Source: Alphaproteobacteria bacterium
GTDB taxonomy: Bacteria > Pseudomonadota > Alphaproteobacteria > Rhodobacterales > Rhodobacteraceae
DNA length: 64,000 nucleotides
Direction of reading: 5' to 3'
NCBI GenBank assembly: GCA_030425395.1
Contig: JAUIAS010000003.1
Coordinates: 62,001-126,000, forward strand
Shown: positions 35,689-44,622 of the stretch, piece by piece
How positions within the stretch are numbered: the first letter of the stretch is position 1
How the letters are laid out: each line of letters begins with the position of its first letter
Position numbers and translations under genes: made by a program
Notes under the pieces: generated by a model
Database searches by the model: none
The model's input: only the letters and a program-made list of their open reading frames with translations
What the model was told of the DNA's origin: nothing

Positions 35689-36276
35689 TCAGAGTGCGCC
35701 TTTGGTTGACGGAATGGCGTCTGCCTTGCGCGGATCGGTCTCCACCGCGTCGCGCAGCGCGCGGGCCACCGCCTTGAATGCTGCTTCGGCGATGTGGTGG
35801 CTGTTGATGCCGTGCAGCGCGTCGACGTGCAATGTGATCCCGCCATGGGTGCTGAGCGCCTGAAAGAATTCCCGCACCAGTTCGGTGTCAAACGTGCCGA
35901 TCTTGGCGGTCGGCAGGTCAACGTTCCAAACAAGGAAGGGACGTCCGCTCAGGTCCAGCGCCGCGCGCACCAGCGCATCATCCATGGGCAGCAGGCAAGA
36001 CCCATAGCGACGAATGCCGCGCTTGTCGCCCAATGCCTGCGCCAATGCCTGACCCAGCGCGATCCCCGTGTCTTCGACGGTGTGGTGATCGTCGATGTGC
36101 AGGTCTCCCTGCGCGCGGATGGTCATGTCGATCAGCGCGTGACGCGCCAGTTGATCCAGCATGTGATCAAAGAAGCCCACGCCGGTTTGATTGTCGTATT
36201 GGCCAGTCCCGTCGAGATTGATCTCGACCGAGATATCGGTTTCGGCGGTCTTGCGGGTGATGGCGGCGCTGCGCAT
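35689..36276 (-). CDS. hisB: Imidazoleglycerol-phosphate dehydratase
   Basis: The 195-residue Mn-dependent enzyme dehydrates imidazole glycerol phosphate to imidazole acetol phosphate. Two metal motifs, [15 protein letters not shown] near residue 63 and [13 protein letters not shown] near 158, are typical. ATG at 36276 gives exactly the usual monofunctional length; the longer frame upstream has no homology. It is the first gene of the hisB-hisH unit. Confidence 0.96.
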   Translation of the reverse strand: MRSAAITRKTAETDISVEINLDGTGQYDNQTGVGFFDHMLDQLARHALIDMTIRAQGDLHIDDHHTVEDTGIALGQALAQALGDKRGIRRYGSCLLPMDDALVRAALDLSGRPFLVWNVDLPTAKIGTFDTELVREFFQALSTHGGITLHVDALHGINSHHIAEAAFKAVARALRDAVETDPRKADAIPSTKGAL

Positions 36277-36462
36277 GGGTTCGGTTCCGGTCTGGTTGTC
36301 TGGCGCGCTTATAGGGCGTCGCGGCTCAGGCTCCAACCCCTTTGCGGTGTTGATGCGGTTGCAAGTGGCAAGAGGCAAGAGGCGGGCGGGGGATTGCACC
36401 CCGCCGCCGCCCATGCCAGCGTGGGCATAACCAGATCCGTGTAATCCGCCAAGGAAACCGCC

Positions 36463-36702
36463 ATGTCCACCTGCGTGTTCATTCAGCTTCGCTGCAAACC
36501 CGGAACAACCTATAACGTGGCCGAAAATATCGCGCTGCGCGAAATCCACTCGGAACTTTATTCGACCAGCGGTGAATATGACCTGTTGATGAAGCTCTAT
36601 ATTCCCGGCGATCAGGATGTGGGCAAATACATCAATGATCACCTGCTCGATATCGAAGGCATTGAGCGATCCTTGACGACGATGACCTTCAAGGTTTTCT
36701 GA
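36463..36702 (+). CDS. Stand-alone Lrp/AsnC ligand-binding (RAM) domain
   Basis: The 79 residues are only the effector domain of an Lrp-type regulator ([31 protein letters not shown], positions 20-50, ending [14 protein letters not shown]); there is no DNA-binding domain. Such proteins oligomerise and bind amino acids, and could join full-length Lrp proteins. It is divergent from hisB. Confidence 0.85.
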   Translation: MSTCVFIQLRCKPGTTYNVAENIALREIHSELYSTSGEYDLLMKLYIPGDQDVGKYINDHLLDIEGIERSLTTMTFKVF

Positions 36703-36805
36703 TCCTTACATTTTTTGACGATGCTGTTTTTCGGCGCATCGCGGCGGAGGTGGCTGGTGTCGTGCCCATTTGATGGGCGACACGGCGGGTTTGCGCGGCA
36801 AATTC

Positions 36806-36852
36806 CACAAAATTTCGCGGTCTCACAAAATTTACCATTTGATAAAATTTTG
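36806..36852. promoter_or_regulatory. three ACAAAATTT half-sites upstream of preT
   Basis: CACAAAATTT occurs at 36806-36815 and 36824-36833 in direct orientation, then AAATTTTGAG at 36844-36854 inverted, spaced about two helical turns, in an AT-rich patch 45-90 bases before the preT start. This looks like an operator array, regulator unknown; it is not a RutR site. Confidence 0.5.
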
Positions 36853-36896
36853 AGATGTGCCACTCTGATGCCAAGAAAACATCAGGGAGATCCAGC

Positions 36897-38240
36897 ATGT
36901 CGCAAGGTTCCATGGCTCCGGGAATTGCCGCCGGGCGGCTTGATTCCGCTACGCTGGCCGAGAATTTCCAAGACCTCCATCCGCCCTACGCCCCGCATGA
37001 GGCGGCGGTTGCGGCGGATCGCTGCTATTTCTGTTACGATGCGCCCTGCGTGACGGCTTGCCCCACGGACATCGACATCCCGCTGTTCATTCGCCAGATA
37101 TCGACCGGGCAGCCCGAAGCGGCGGCGCAAACGATTTTTGAACAGAATATCCTTGGCGGTATGTGCGCCCGGGTGTGCCCCACGGAAACCCTGTGCGAAG
37201 AAGCCTGCGTGCGTGAAGCCGCAGAAGGCAAACCTGTGGAAATCGGGCGGCTGCAACGCTTTGCCACCGATACGTTGATGGCGCGGGACGTGCATCCCTT
37301 TACCCGCGCGGCCCCGACGCGCAAGCGCGTGGCCGTCGTGGGGGCCGGACCTGCGGGGTTGGCCTGTGCGCACCGTCTGGCGATGCTGGGTCATGACGTG
37401 GTGATCCACGAGGGCCGCGACAAAGCCGGGGGTTTGAACGAATTCGGCATTGCCGCCTACAAAAGCACCAACAATTTTGCCGCGAGCGAAGTCGATTGGC
37501 TGATGCAGATCGGCGGGATCACGATGAAAACCGGCGTGCGGTTGGGTGACGGATTGGCTCTGGCGTCGCTGCAACAGGAATTCGATGCGGTATTCCTGTC
37601 GGTGGGGTTGGCCGGGGTCAACGCCCTGCGCGCGGATGGTGACGATAAGGATGGCGTCGGTGACGCTGTGGATTTCATCGCCGATTTGCGTCAGGCCGAT
37701 GATCTGACAACGCTGCCTGTCGGGCGCGACGTGGTGGTCATCGGCGGGGGTATGACCGCCATCGACGCGGCTGTTCAGTCGCGGCTTCTCGGGGCCGAGA
37801 ATGTCACGGTTGCCTATCGCAGATCGCGCGCACGCATGGGGGCCAGTCGGTTCGAGCAGGATCTTGCGGCCTCAAAGGGGGTCAAGCTGATGTTCAATGT
37901 CCAGCCGGTTGCCGTGCATGGCAACGGTGCGGCGCGTGAGGTCGAACTTGCCTATACCGTGGAAGACGGGGACGGAGCCTTGACACCCACCGGTGAAACG
38001 GTGCGCATCAAGGCCGATCAGGTGTGGCGGGCCATCGGCCAGACGTTGCAAGGATCGCCCGACGGGCTGGACATCGACGGGGGCAAGATCGCCGTTTCCG
38101 AAGCAGGGCGCACCAGCCTGCATGGCGTCTGGGCGGGCGGCGATTGCGCCAGCGGCGGCGATGATCTGACCGTCACTGCGGTGGCCGAAGGGCGCGACGC
38201 GGCGATGGATATTCATGCAAGATTGACAAACACGGGTTGA
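36897..38240 (+). CDS. preT: Dihydropyrimidine dehydrogenase, NAD/FAD-binding PreT subunit
   Basis: The 447-residue protein is the small-GltD-like subunit of NAD-dependent dihydropyrimidine dehydrogenase, which reduces uracil and thymine. The N-terminus holds two 4Fe-4S cysteine groups (CYFCYDAPCVTACP and CARVCPTETLCEEAC), then VAVVGAGPAGLACAH for FAD and VVVIGGGMTAID for NAD. ATG at 36897 follows GGGAG at seven bases; an earlier in-frame start has none. It is separated from preA by a glycosyltransferase gene. Confidence 0.95.
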   Translation: MSQGSMAPGIAAGRLDSATLAENFQDLHPPYAPHEAAVAADRCYFCYDAPCVTACPTDIDIPLFIRQISTGQPEAAAQTIFEQNILGGMCARVCPTETLCEEACVREAAEGKPVEIGRLQRFATDTLMARDVHPFTRAAPTRKRVAVVGAGPAGLACAHRLAMLGHDVVIHEGRDKAGGLNEFGIAAYKSTNNFAASEVDWLMQIGGITMKTGVRLGDGLALASLQQEFDAVFLSVGLAGVNALRADGDDKDGVGDAVDFIADLRQADDLTTLPVGRDVVVIGGGMTAIDAAVQSRLLGAENVTVAYRRSRARMGASRFEQDLAASKGVKLMFNVQPVAVHGNGAAREVELAYTVEDGDGALTPTGETVRIKADQVWRAIGQTLQGSPDGLDIDGGKIAVSEAGRTSLHGVWAGGDCASGGDDLTVTAVAEGRDAAMDIHARLTNTG

Positions 38241-38496
38241 TGTAGGGATGCGGGGACTGGCAAGCTGTGACCAAAGGGAACGTTACACCTTCCCGGCGAT
38301 CATCCTGCAGGAGGCCCGCAATGGTCATACGCATCTCCCCGGCCTGTCGCAGGGCCACGGTTCCGACCCGAATGGGCGAGCCAACCGCGCTGCGCTGGCG
38401 CGGCAAAGACAATCCGGCCCCAAGCCGGTTGGCGTGTCCCGTCGCGGAACCTTGTTGCGCACCCCACCTGTCGTGCACACGGTAGGGGGGCGGAGT

Positions 38497-39729
38497 TTGG
38501 ACACCCTTTTTCTGATGATCACCGCACCGCTATACCGATGGCAGGGAAATATTTTTGTCGAAGATCAGACGATCTCGGGTCTTGCCGCGTGGAATGACAA
38601 TTTTGGCAAGGTGATCGCCTGCTCCAACACGTTCTATGATCAGCCGCCGCCCGAAGGTTGGTCCGACCCTTGGTCCAACGGCCTTGATCCGGATCGGGTT
38701 AAACTGATCGAACTTCCTTACGGCTATGATCTGAAGACCTTCGCCCGCGAACGACAGCGTGTTTCCCGGCTCTTGCTGGATGCCATGACCCGCGCAGATT
38801 ACCGGGTCTGCGGGATCGGCGGATGGATCGGCGATTGGGGCAATCTGTGCGCCGGAATTGCGCGACGCAACAAGCTGGTCCATGCCGTTTGGTTCGACCG
38901 GGTCGAGAGCCAGGTGATCGGATCATCGCCACGTCCGGGGTGGATCGGGGCGCTGATCGCGCGCATCAAGTCGGCAGTGACGGCCTATAATGAAGAGAAG
39001 GCGCTGGCATCGGCGGACCTCGCCCTTTTGAACGGGCGCACAGTGTTTGAACGCTTTGGCCCGATGACGCGCAACCCGCATCTGGTCGCAGACATTCATA
39101 TCGATGATGACGACCGGATTTCAGAGCAGGCGTTGGAGGCCAAGAAGGCCGCCGCCGGGACTGGCCCTCTCAAGGTGTGTTACGCCGGGCGGACCATTTC
39201 GATGAAGGGGCCTGATCAATGGCTTGATGCGCTCGAACGGGTTGTCGCGCAGGGCCACGATATCACGGCGACCTGGCTGGGCGACGGCGATATGCTGGAG
39301 GCCATGCGCCGCCGGGTCGCCGAAGGCCCGCTAAACGGCAAGGTTTCGCTTGAGGGGTTCGTGTCGGACCGCGATCATGTGATTGACACGATCCGGCAGT
39401 CCCATGTTCTGCTGTTTTGTCATGTCACGGATGAAAGCCCGCGTGTTCTGGTCGAGGCATTGTTGTCCGGCACGCCGCTTGTCGGGTTTCGCGATCCTTA
39501 TGCAGAATCGCTTGTAACCGAAAGCGATGGCGGGATTCTCGTGCAGCGCGGCGACAGCCTTGCCTTGTCGGAAAAGCTGGCCACGCTGGCCCGTGATCGC
39601 GACGCGCTCTGCGCGTTAATTGACCGCGCCGCGGCTTCGGCCCGGCATCTCACCCGGTCCCGGGTGTTCGCGCATCGCAGCGAACTGGTACGGACCTATC
39701 TCAAATCGGAAAAAGGGAGGTCCCAGTGA
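38497..39729 (+). CDS. Group 1/GT4-like glycosyltransferase, inserted between preT and preA
   Basis: The protein (410 residues from TTG 38497; ATG 38515 is the alternative) has a GT-B layout with LKVCYAGRTISMKGPDQWLD, then WLGDGDM and the C-terminal ESPRVLVEALLSGTPLVGF typical of glycosyltransferase family 4. It ends in a TGATG overlap with preA, so it is co-translated with it. The 256 bases before it hold no gene I can support. No link to pyrimidine breakdown is apparent; it is an unexplained passenger. Confidence 0.8.
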   Translation: MDTLFLMITAPLYRWQGNIFVEDQTISGLAAWNDNFGKVIACSNTFYDQPPPEGWSDPWSNGLDPDRVKLIELPYGYDLKTFARERQRVSRLLLDAMTRADYRVCGIGGWIGDWGNLCAGIARRNKLVHAVWFDRVESQVIGSSPRPGWIGALIARIKSAVTAYNEEKALASADLALLNGRTVFERFGPMTRNPHLVADIHIDDDDRISEQALEAKKAAAGTGPLKVCYAGRTISMKGPDQWLDALERVVAQGHDITATWLGDGDMLEAMRRRVAEGPLNGKVSLEGFVSDRDHVIDTIRQSHVLLFCHVTDESPRVLVEALLSGTPLVGFRDPYAESLVTESDGGILVQRGDSLALSEKLATLARDRDALCALIDRAAASARHLTRSRVFAHRSELVRTYLKSEKGRSQ

Positions 39730-41033
39730 TGGCAGACCTGCGCACAGATTTTCTTGGAATTTCGAGCCCGAACCCCTTCTGGCTGGCTTCGGCACCGCCG
39801 ACGGACAAGGAATACAATGTCCGTCGCGCCTTTGAGGCCGGCTGGGGTGGCGTGGTCTGGAAGACGCTGGGCGCAGAAGGCCCGCCCGTGGTTAACGTCA
39901 ACGGCCCCCGGTATGGCGTGATCTATGGCGCGGATCGGCGGGTTCTGGGGATCAACAACATCGAATTGATTACCGATCGCCCGTTGGAAACCAACCTCGA
40001 GGAAATGGCGCGGGTCAAGGCGGACTATCCCGACCGTGCGTTGATTGCATCCATCATGGTGCCCTGCGACGAGGCGTCGTGGAAGGCGATCCTGCCCCGC
40101 GTGGCCGAAACCGGCTGTGACGGGATCGAACTGAATTTTGGCTGTCCGCATGGGATGAGCGAACGTGGCATGGGCGCCGCCGTCGGGCAGGTGCCCGAAT
40201 ATATTGAAATGGTCACCCGGTGGTGCAAGCAATATTATGACCGGCCCGTTATCGTGAAGCTGACCCCGAATATTACAGATATCCGCCACCCCGCACGCGC
40301 GGCCCGAAACGGTGGCGCGGACGCGGTGTCGCTGATCAATACGGTGTCGTCGATCACTTCTGTGAACCTTGACGATTTCAGCCCTGAACCCTCCATCGAC
40401 GGCAAGGGGAGCCACGGCGGATATTGTGGACCGGCGGTCAAACCGATCGCATTGAACATGGTGGCGGAAATCGCCCGCGATCCGGAAACGCATGGCTTGC
40501 CGATTTCCGGGATTGGCGGGGTCACGACATGGCGCGACGCGGCAGAATTCATGGTTCTGGGCGCGGGCAATGTTCAGGTCTGCACGGCGGCCATGACCTA
40601 TGGATTCCGGGTGGTCGAGGAGATGAAACGCGGGCTGAGCCAGTGGATGGACGAAAAAGGGTATACCGCCACATCCGATTTCATCGGAAAAGCGGTCCCC
40701 AATGTCACCGACTGGCAATACCTGAACCTCAATTTTGTCGCCAAGGCGCGGATCGACCAGGATTCATGCATCAAATGTGGCCGGTGTTATGCAGCCTGCG
40801 AAGACACGTCCCATCAGGCGATCTGGATGCATGAGGACCGTGTTTTCGAAGTGAATGATGCGGAATGCGTGGCTTGCAACCTGTGTGTTGATGTCTGCCC
40901 TGTTGAAAATTGCATCACCATGGAGCGGCTGGCACCGGGTACGGTCGATGCCCGCACCGGCAAGGTTGTGGTCGAGGAATACGGCAACTGGACACAGCAT
41001 CCCAACAACCCGTCGGCGCAGGCTGCGGAATAG
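39729..41033 (+). CDS. preA: Dihydropyrimidine dehydrogenase, FMN/iron-sulfur PreA subunit
   Basis: The 434-residue subunit reduces uracil and thymine to the dihydro forms. It has an FMN barrel of the dihydroorotate dehydrogenase type (residues about 1-320; NFGCPHGM carries the base-binding region, PISGIGGVTTW the phosphate site) and a C-terminal ferredoxin domain with CIKCGRCYAACED and CVACNLCVDVCPVENC. The start ATG overlaps the stop of the glycosyltransferase (TGATG). With PreT it forms the NAD-dependent complex. Confidence 0.95.
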   Translation: MADLRTDFLGISSPNPFWLASAPPTDKEYNVRRAFEAGWGGVVWKTLGAEGPPVVNVNGPRYGVIYGADRRVLGINNIELITDRPLETNLEEMARVKADYPDRALIASIMVPCDEASWKAILPRVAETGCDGIELNFGCPHGMSERGMGAAVGQVPEYIEMVTRWCKQYYDRPVIVKLTPNITDIRHPARAARNGGADAVSLINTVSSITSVNLDDFSPEPSIDGKGSHGGYCGPAVKPIALNMVAEIARDPETHGLPISGIGGVTTWRDAAEFMVLGAGNVQVCTAAMTYGFRVVEEMKRGLSQWMDEKGYTATSDFIGKAVPNVTDWQYLNLNFVAKARIDQDSCIKCGRCYAACEDTSHQAIWMHEDRVFEVNDAECVACNLCVDVCPVENCITMERLAPGTVDARTGKVVVEEYGNWTQHPNNPSAQAAE

Positions 41034-41054
41034 GCCGGGTGACGTGATCGGACT

Positions 41055-41079
41055 GTCGGCGCGCCTTTGGCGCACCGAC
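41055..41079 (+). terminator. hairpin after preA
   Basis: GTCGGcGCGCC (41055-41065) pairs with GGCGCaCCGAC (41069-41079) around TTT, ten pairs with one mismatch, 20 bases past preA. Confidence 0.6.
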
Positions 41080-41083
41080 CGGG

Positions 41084-41137
41084 CGGGGGGCTGCCGCCCC
41101 CCGCACCCCCCGCGAGTATTTTTGGCCAGAAGAAGGG
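41084..41137. repeat. GGGGGG-hairpin + CACCCCCC + TATTTTTGGCCAGAAGAAG repeat element
   Basis: GGGGGG-CTGCCG-CCCCCC hairpin, then GCACCCCCC, then GCGAGTATTTTTGGCCAGA. Same modular order as the copies at 53558 and 56081, and it ends at the convergent aminotransferase stop. Confidence 0.55.
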
Positions 41138-41143
41138 GCGGCG

Positions 41144-42349
41144 TCAGAGGGTCTTGAGGGCTTGGGCGAGCCGTTCCATGCCCGTTTGGATTTCCGCAGG
41201 GGTAGCGCAGGAAAAGCTGAGCCGCAGGGTATTGTCCTGAGAGCCATCGGCGAAAAAGGCGCGTCCCGGAACAAAGGCCAGGTCAAAGGTTTCGATGGCC
41301 CGGGCCAGAAGCCGCGTGGCGCTGCTGCCTTGTGGAAGTGTCAGCCAGATGAACATGCCACCTTGGGGCCGGGTCCATGAGACGCCGGGGGGCATGTGCT
41401 GTTGCAATGCGTCCAGCATGGCGTCGCGGCGGGTTCTATAGGCCGCACGCACGGTTGGCAGATGGGTGTCGAAGCAGCTTTCGGCCACGCGGTGAACGGC
41501 CATCTGGTTGAGCGATGGGCTGTGCAGGTCGGCGGCCTGTTTCAACAGGACGAGTTGTTTGATGATCGGTTGCGCGGCCACGACCCAGCCGACGCGCAGT
41601 CCGGGGGACAGGGTTTTGGAGAAACTGCCGCAATAGATCGTGCGGCAGGCATCCAGATTGCCGGTGCGCGCCAGTTCCAGCGCCAGCACCGGCGGGATGT
41701 CTTCGCCTTCGTAGCGCAGCGCCTGATAGGCGGTGTCCTCGATGATGGCGCAGTCCAGATCCTGTGCCATGTCCAGAAGGCGATTTCTGTGTGCGGCGTC
41801 CAGGGTTTCGCCCGTCGGATTGGCGAAATCCGGCGAGAGGTAAGCAAATTTCACCGTGCTGCCGGCGGCCTCGGCCGTGGCGCGAATGAACTCGGCCGAG
41901 CGGTTCGCGGTCAGGTCCAGACGATCATAGCGTGGCTCATAGGCGTTGAAGGCCCCCAGCGCACCCAGATAAGTGGGCCAGCCCACCAAAGCGGTATCGC
42001 CTGGCGAAAGAAACAGCTTGCCCAGATAATCCAGCGCCTGTTGCGATCCCGAGGTGATCAGAATGTTGTCGGGGCCGCAGGGGATTCCAAGGCCGGTCAT
42101 GTGGTTCGCGATCCAGGCACGCAGTGGCGGGTATCCTTCGGAAACCGAGTATTGCAATGCCGCACCGGGGCTTTCGGCCAGAATTTCGGCGCAGGCTTTG
42201 GCGAAGGCTTCGGCCGGAAACAGATCAGCATCGGGGATGCCGCCCGCAAAGGACAGAATACCCGGTCGATCCAGCAGTTTGAGCAGTTCCCGGATCTCCG
42301 ATGCTTTCATCCGGTTTGTCCGGGTTGCGAAATGCTGAGCGATGGTCAT
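41144..42349 (-). CDS. PLP-dependent class I/II aminotransferase
   Basis: The 401-residue aminotransferase belongs to the group with MocR C-terminal domains and 2-aminoadipate transaminases: ITSGSQQALDYLGKL, SPDFANPTGET, and the PLP lysine in YCGSFSKTLSPGLRVG near residue 235. The ATG at 42349 follows GGGAGG. It lies among pyrimidine-catabolism genes and could move the amino group of beta-alanine or a related product, but true beta-alanine aminotransferases are class III, so its substrate is open. Confidence 0.85.
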   Translation of the reverse strand: MTIAQHFATRTNRMKASEIRELLKLLDRPGILSFAGGIPDADLFPAEAFAKACAEILAESPGAALQYSVSEGYPPLRAWIANHMTGLGIPCGPDNILITSGSQQALDYLGKLFLSPGDTALVGWPTYLGALGAFNAYEPRYDRLDLTANRSAEFIRATAEAAGSTVKFAYLSPDFANPTGETLDAAHRNRLLDMAQDLDCAIIEDTAYQALRYEGEDIPPVLALELARTGNLDACRTIYCGSFSKTLSPGLRVGWVVAAQPIIKQLVLLKQAADLHSPSLNQMAVHRVAESCFDTHLPTVRAAYRTRRDAMLDALQQHMPPGVSWTRPQGGMFIWLTLPQGSSATRLLARAIETFDLAFVPGRAFFADGSQDNTLRLSFSCATPAEIQTGMERLAQALKTL

Positions 42350-42386
42350 GGCGTTGTCCTCCCGGAAGGGAGGATTGTGCATAAAG

Positions 42387-42418
42387 GAAATAAAGTCAAT
42401 AATACTGACATTTATTTC
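42387..42418. promoter_or_regulatory. inverted repeat upstream of the aminotransferase gene
   Basis: GAAATAAAGTCA (42387-42398) and TGACATTTATTTC (42406-42418) form an imperfect palindrome with one extra base and a seven-base spacer, 38-69 bases before the aminotransferase start, in an AT-rich patch. It is a likely operator or promoter element. Confidence 0.4.
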
Positions 42419-42498
42419 AATTTTGAAGCGCCGATCGGTGATCGCCGACCTTAATGGGGCGACCTTGGGATGCAAAAGGTCAGGGACGCGGCCATTGT

Positions 42499-43107
42499 TC
42501 AGGGCGTCAGCAGACGACGGTACACGTGATCCAGAAATTGCGCGGCTCCATCAAGAGGGTCTTCACCCCCTAGAACCGCGCGGGCCTGCACTTCGAAATC
42601 GGCATAGTGCTGCGTATGTGCCCATATCGAGAAAATCAGGTGATAGGGGTGGACGCGCGCGATCTTGCCTGCGTCCATCCAGCCTTCGATAATGCGGACC
42701 TTGTCATCAACCAGCGGTTTGAGGTCATCGTTGAGCGCCGACAGAATGCGCGGCGCACCTTGGAGGATCTCATTGGCAAAAAGCCGGCTTTCGCGGGGGA
42801 AATCGCGGCTCATCTCGAGCTTGCGGTGCATGTAGCCCAAGAGTTCCTGCATCGGGTCGCCATCGGCATCAAGTGCGCGCAGCGGGTCCAGCCATGTATC
42901 AAGCAAGCCTTCCAACAGGGCGGCGTGCATCGCTTCCTTGGAGGTGAAGTAATACAGCAGGTTTGGCTTGCTCAGCCCCGCGGCAGCGGCGATTTGATCG
43001 ACGGTGGCCCCCCGGAACCCGTGGGCGGCGAACACTTCCAGAGCTGCTTCGAGAATCGTGGCGCGATTGCGTTTCTGAATCCGTGTGGTTCCGCGTGTGC
43101 CGGTCAT
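42499..43107 (-). CDS. rutR: TetR-family repressor, RutR-like
   Basis: The 202-residue protein has a TetR helix-turn-helix (ATILEAALEVFAAHGFRG, then VDQIAAAAGLSKPNLLYYF) and a C-terminal domain that follows E. coli RutR closely: KLEMSRDFPRESRLFANEIL, SIWAHTQHYADFE. RutR senses uracil and thymine and represses pyrimidine-use genes. A palindrome matching the RutR consensus lies 126 bases upstream, between this gene and the amidohydrolase, so self-control and control of the degradation genes are likely. Confidence 0.9.
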   Translation of the reverse strand: MTGTRGTTRIQKRNRATILEAALEVFAAHGFRGATVDQIAAAAGLSKPNLLYYFTSKEAMHAALLEGLLDTWLDPLRALDADGDPMQELLGYMHRKLEMSRDFPRESRLFANEILQGAPRILSALNDDLKPLVDDKVRIIEGWMDAGKIARVHPYHLIFSIWAHTQHYADFEVQARAVLGGEDPLDGAAQFLDHVYRRLLTP

Positions 43108-43233
43108 GGCTGCGCCCCCTCATATGCGAAAAATTTAAGCGCAAGACCCGGTGAAACCCTTCCTGGAAGGGTGGGAAACGGGGGCGGTCGGCACCGGGTT
43201 GCTTGACTGATCATACGTCCGTGATAGCGTGGG

Positions 43234-43251
43234 TTTGACCAGTTGGTCAAA
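43234..43251. promoter_or_regulatory. RutR-type operator
   Basis: TTTGACCAGTTGGTCAAA contains TTGACCA-N2-TGGTCAA, the E. coli RutR consensus, as a near-perfect palindrome. It is about 90 bases upstream of the amidohydrolase start and divergent from rutR. This is the only such site I found in the window. Confidence 0.8.
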
Positions 43252-43339
43252 TTGATCCGTGCGCGATGGGCCCGGACCGAAAAACCAAAGCGCCGCGATC
43301 AGAGCGCCGAAAAATGAACAAGCGACGGGGACAAACACG

Positions 43340-44590
43340 ATGGCCGCACCGGGAGAGAACCTCAAGATCAATGGCGAACGGCTCTGGGATTCGCTGATGG
43401 AGATGGCGAAAATCGGTCCGGGTGTGGCAGGGGGCAACAACCGCCAGACCCTGACCGATGAAGATGCCGAAGGCCGCGCGCTTTTCCAGAAGTGGTGCGA
43501 GGCTGCGGGCATGACCATGGGCGTGGACGAGATTGGCAACATGTTCGCCCGCCGCGAAGGCACCGAGTCTGACGCCCTGCCGGTCTATGTGGGGTCGCAC
43601 CTTGATACCCAACCCACGGGGGGGAAATACGACGGTGTTCTGGGTGTGCTTGGCGGGCTTGAGATTATCCGGACGCTCAACGATCTGGGGATCAAGACCA
43701 AGCATCCGATTGTCGTCACCAACTGGACCAACGAGGAGGGCACGCGATTTGCGCCTGCAATGCTGGCGTCCGGTGTGTTTGCGGGGCGGCACACGCTGGA
43801 CTGGGCCTATGACCGGGTGGATGCGCAGGGCAAGACATTCGGTGCCGAACTTGAGCGGATCGGCTGGAAGGGTTCGGAAAAGGTTGGCGATCGCAAGATG
43901 CATGCGATGTTCGAGTTGCACATCGAACAGGGCCCGATCCTTGAGGCCGAGGGCGTCGACATCGGTGTTGTGACCCATGGGCAGGGGTTGCGCTGGATCG
44001 AATGCACGGTGACGGGCAAGGAAAGCCATACCGGATCGACGCCCATGAAGATGCGCAGGAACGCCGGGCGCGGTCTGGCGCTGGTGACCGAACTGGTCCA
44101 TGAGATCGCAATGGCGAACCAGCCCAATGCGGTGGGGGCCATCGGCCATATCGACGTCTATCCCAATTCGCGCAACATCATCCCCGGCAAGGTCGTGTTC
44201 ACCGTGGATATGCGCACACATATTCTCGACAAACTCAATGGCATGGTCGCGGAACTGATGGAGCGCGCGCCGAAGCTCTGCGAAGACATCGGGGTCGAAT
44301 TTTCCGCCGAGATTGTCGGCCAGTTCGATCCGCCCGCCTTTGATGAAGGCTGTGTTGCGGCGATCCGGGGCGCGGCAGAGCGGCTGGGATACAGCCATAT
44401 GGATATCGTCTCGGGGGCGGGTCACGATGCCTGTTGGATCAATGACGTGGCACCGACAGCAATGATCATGTGCCCTTGTGTTGATGGTCTGTCGCATAAC
44501 GAGGCCGAGGAAATCAGCCCCGAATGGGCGCGCAAGGGCACAGACGTTTTGTTTCATGCGGTGGTGGAAACCGCCCAAATCGTTGAATGA
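43340..44590 (+). CDS. Zn-dependent M20-type amidohydrolase: beta-ureidopropionase / N-carbamoyl amino acid hydrolase
   Basis: The 416-residue protein is in the M20/HyuC/allantoate amidohydrolase group. Metal ligands are in GSHLDTQPTGGKYDG near residue 84 and NWTNEEGTRF near 130, with a late HDACWIND. In the reductive pyrimidine pathway such an enzyme splits N-carbamoyl-beta-alanine to beta-alanine, CO2 and ammonia. Allantoate or other carbamoyl substrates are possible, but the dihydropyrimidinase downstream and the RutR-type operator favour pyrimidines. ATG at 43340 follows GGGGA. Confidence 0.85.
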   Translation: MAAPGENLKINGERLWDSLMEMAKIGPGVAGGNNRQTLTDEDAEGRALFQKWCEAAGMTMGVDEIGNMFARREGTESDALPVYVGSHLDTQPTGGKYDGVLGVLGGLEIIRTLNDLGIKTKHPIVVTNWTNEEGTRFAPAMLASGVFAGRHTLDWAYDRVDAQGKTFGAELERIGWKGSEKVGDRKMHAMFELHIEQGPILEAEGVDIGVVTHGQGLRWIECTVTGKESHTGSTPMKMRRNAGRGLALVTELVHEIAMANQPNAVGAIGHIDVYPNSRNIIPGKVVFTVDMRTHILDKLNGMVAELMERAPKLCEDIGVEFSAEIVGQFDPPAFDEGCVAAIRGAAERLGYSHMDIVSGAGHDACWINDVAPTAMIMCPCVDGLSHNEAEEISPEWARKGTDVLFHAVVETAQIVE

Positions 44591-44622
44591 CGACGTCGCG
44601 CGCAGAAGGATGAAAGGGTGCC

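Noticed and set aside
38173..38478. 101-codon minus-strand frame before the glycosyltransferase
   Set aside because: No start signal or homology I can see; it overlaps the end of preT.
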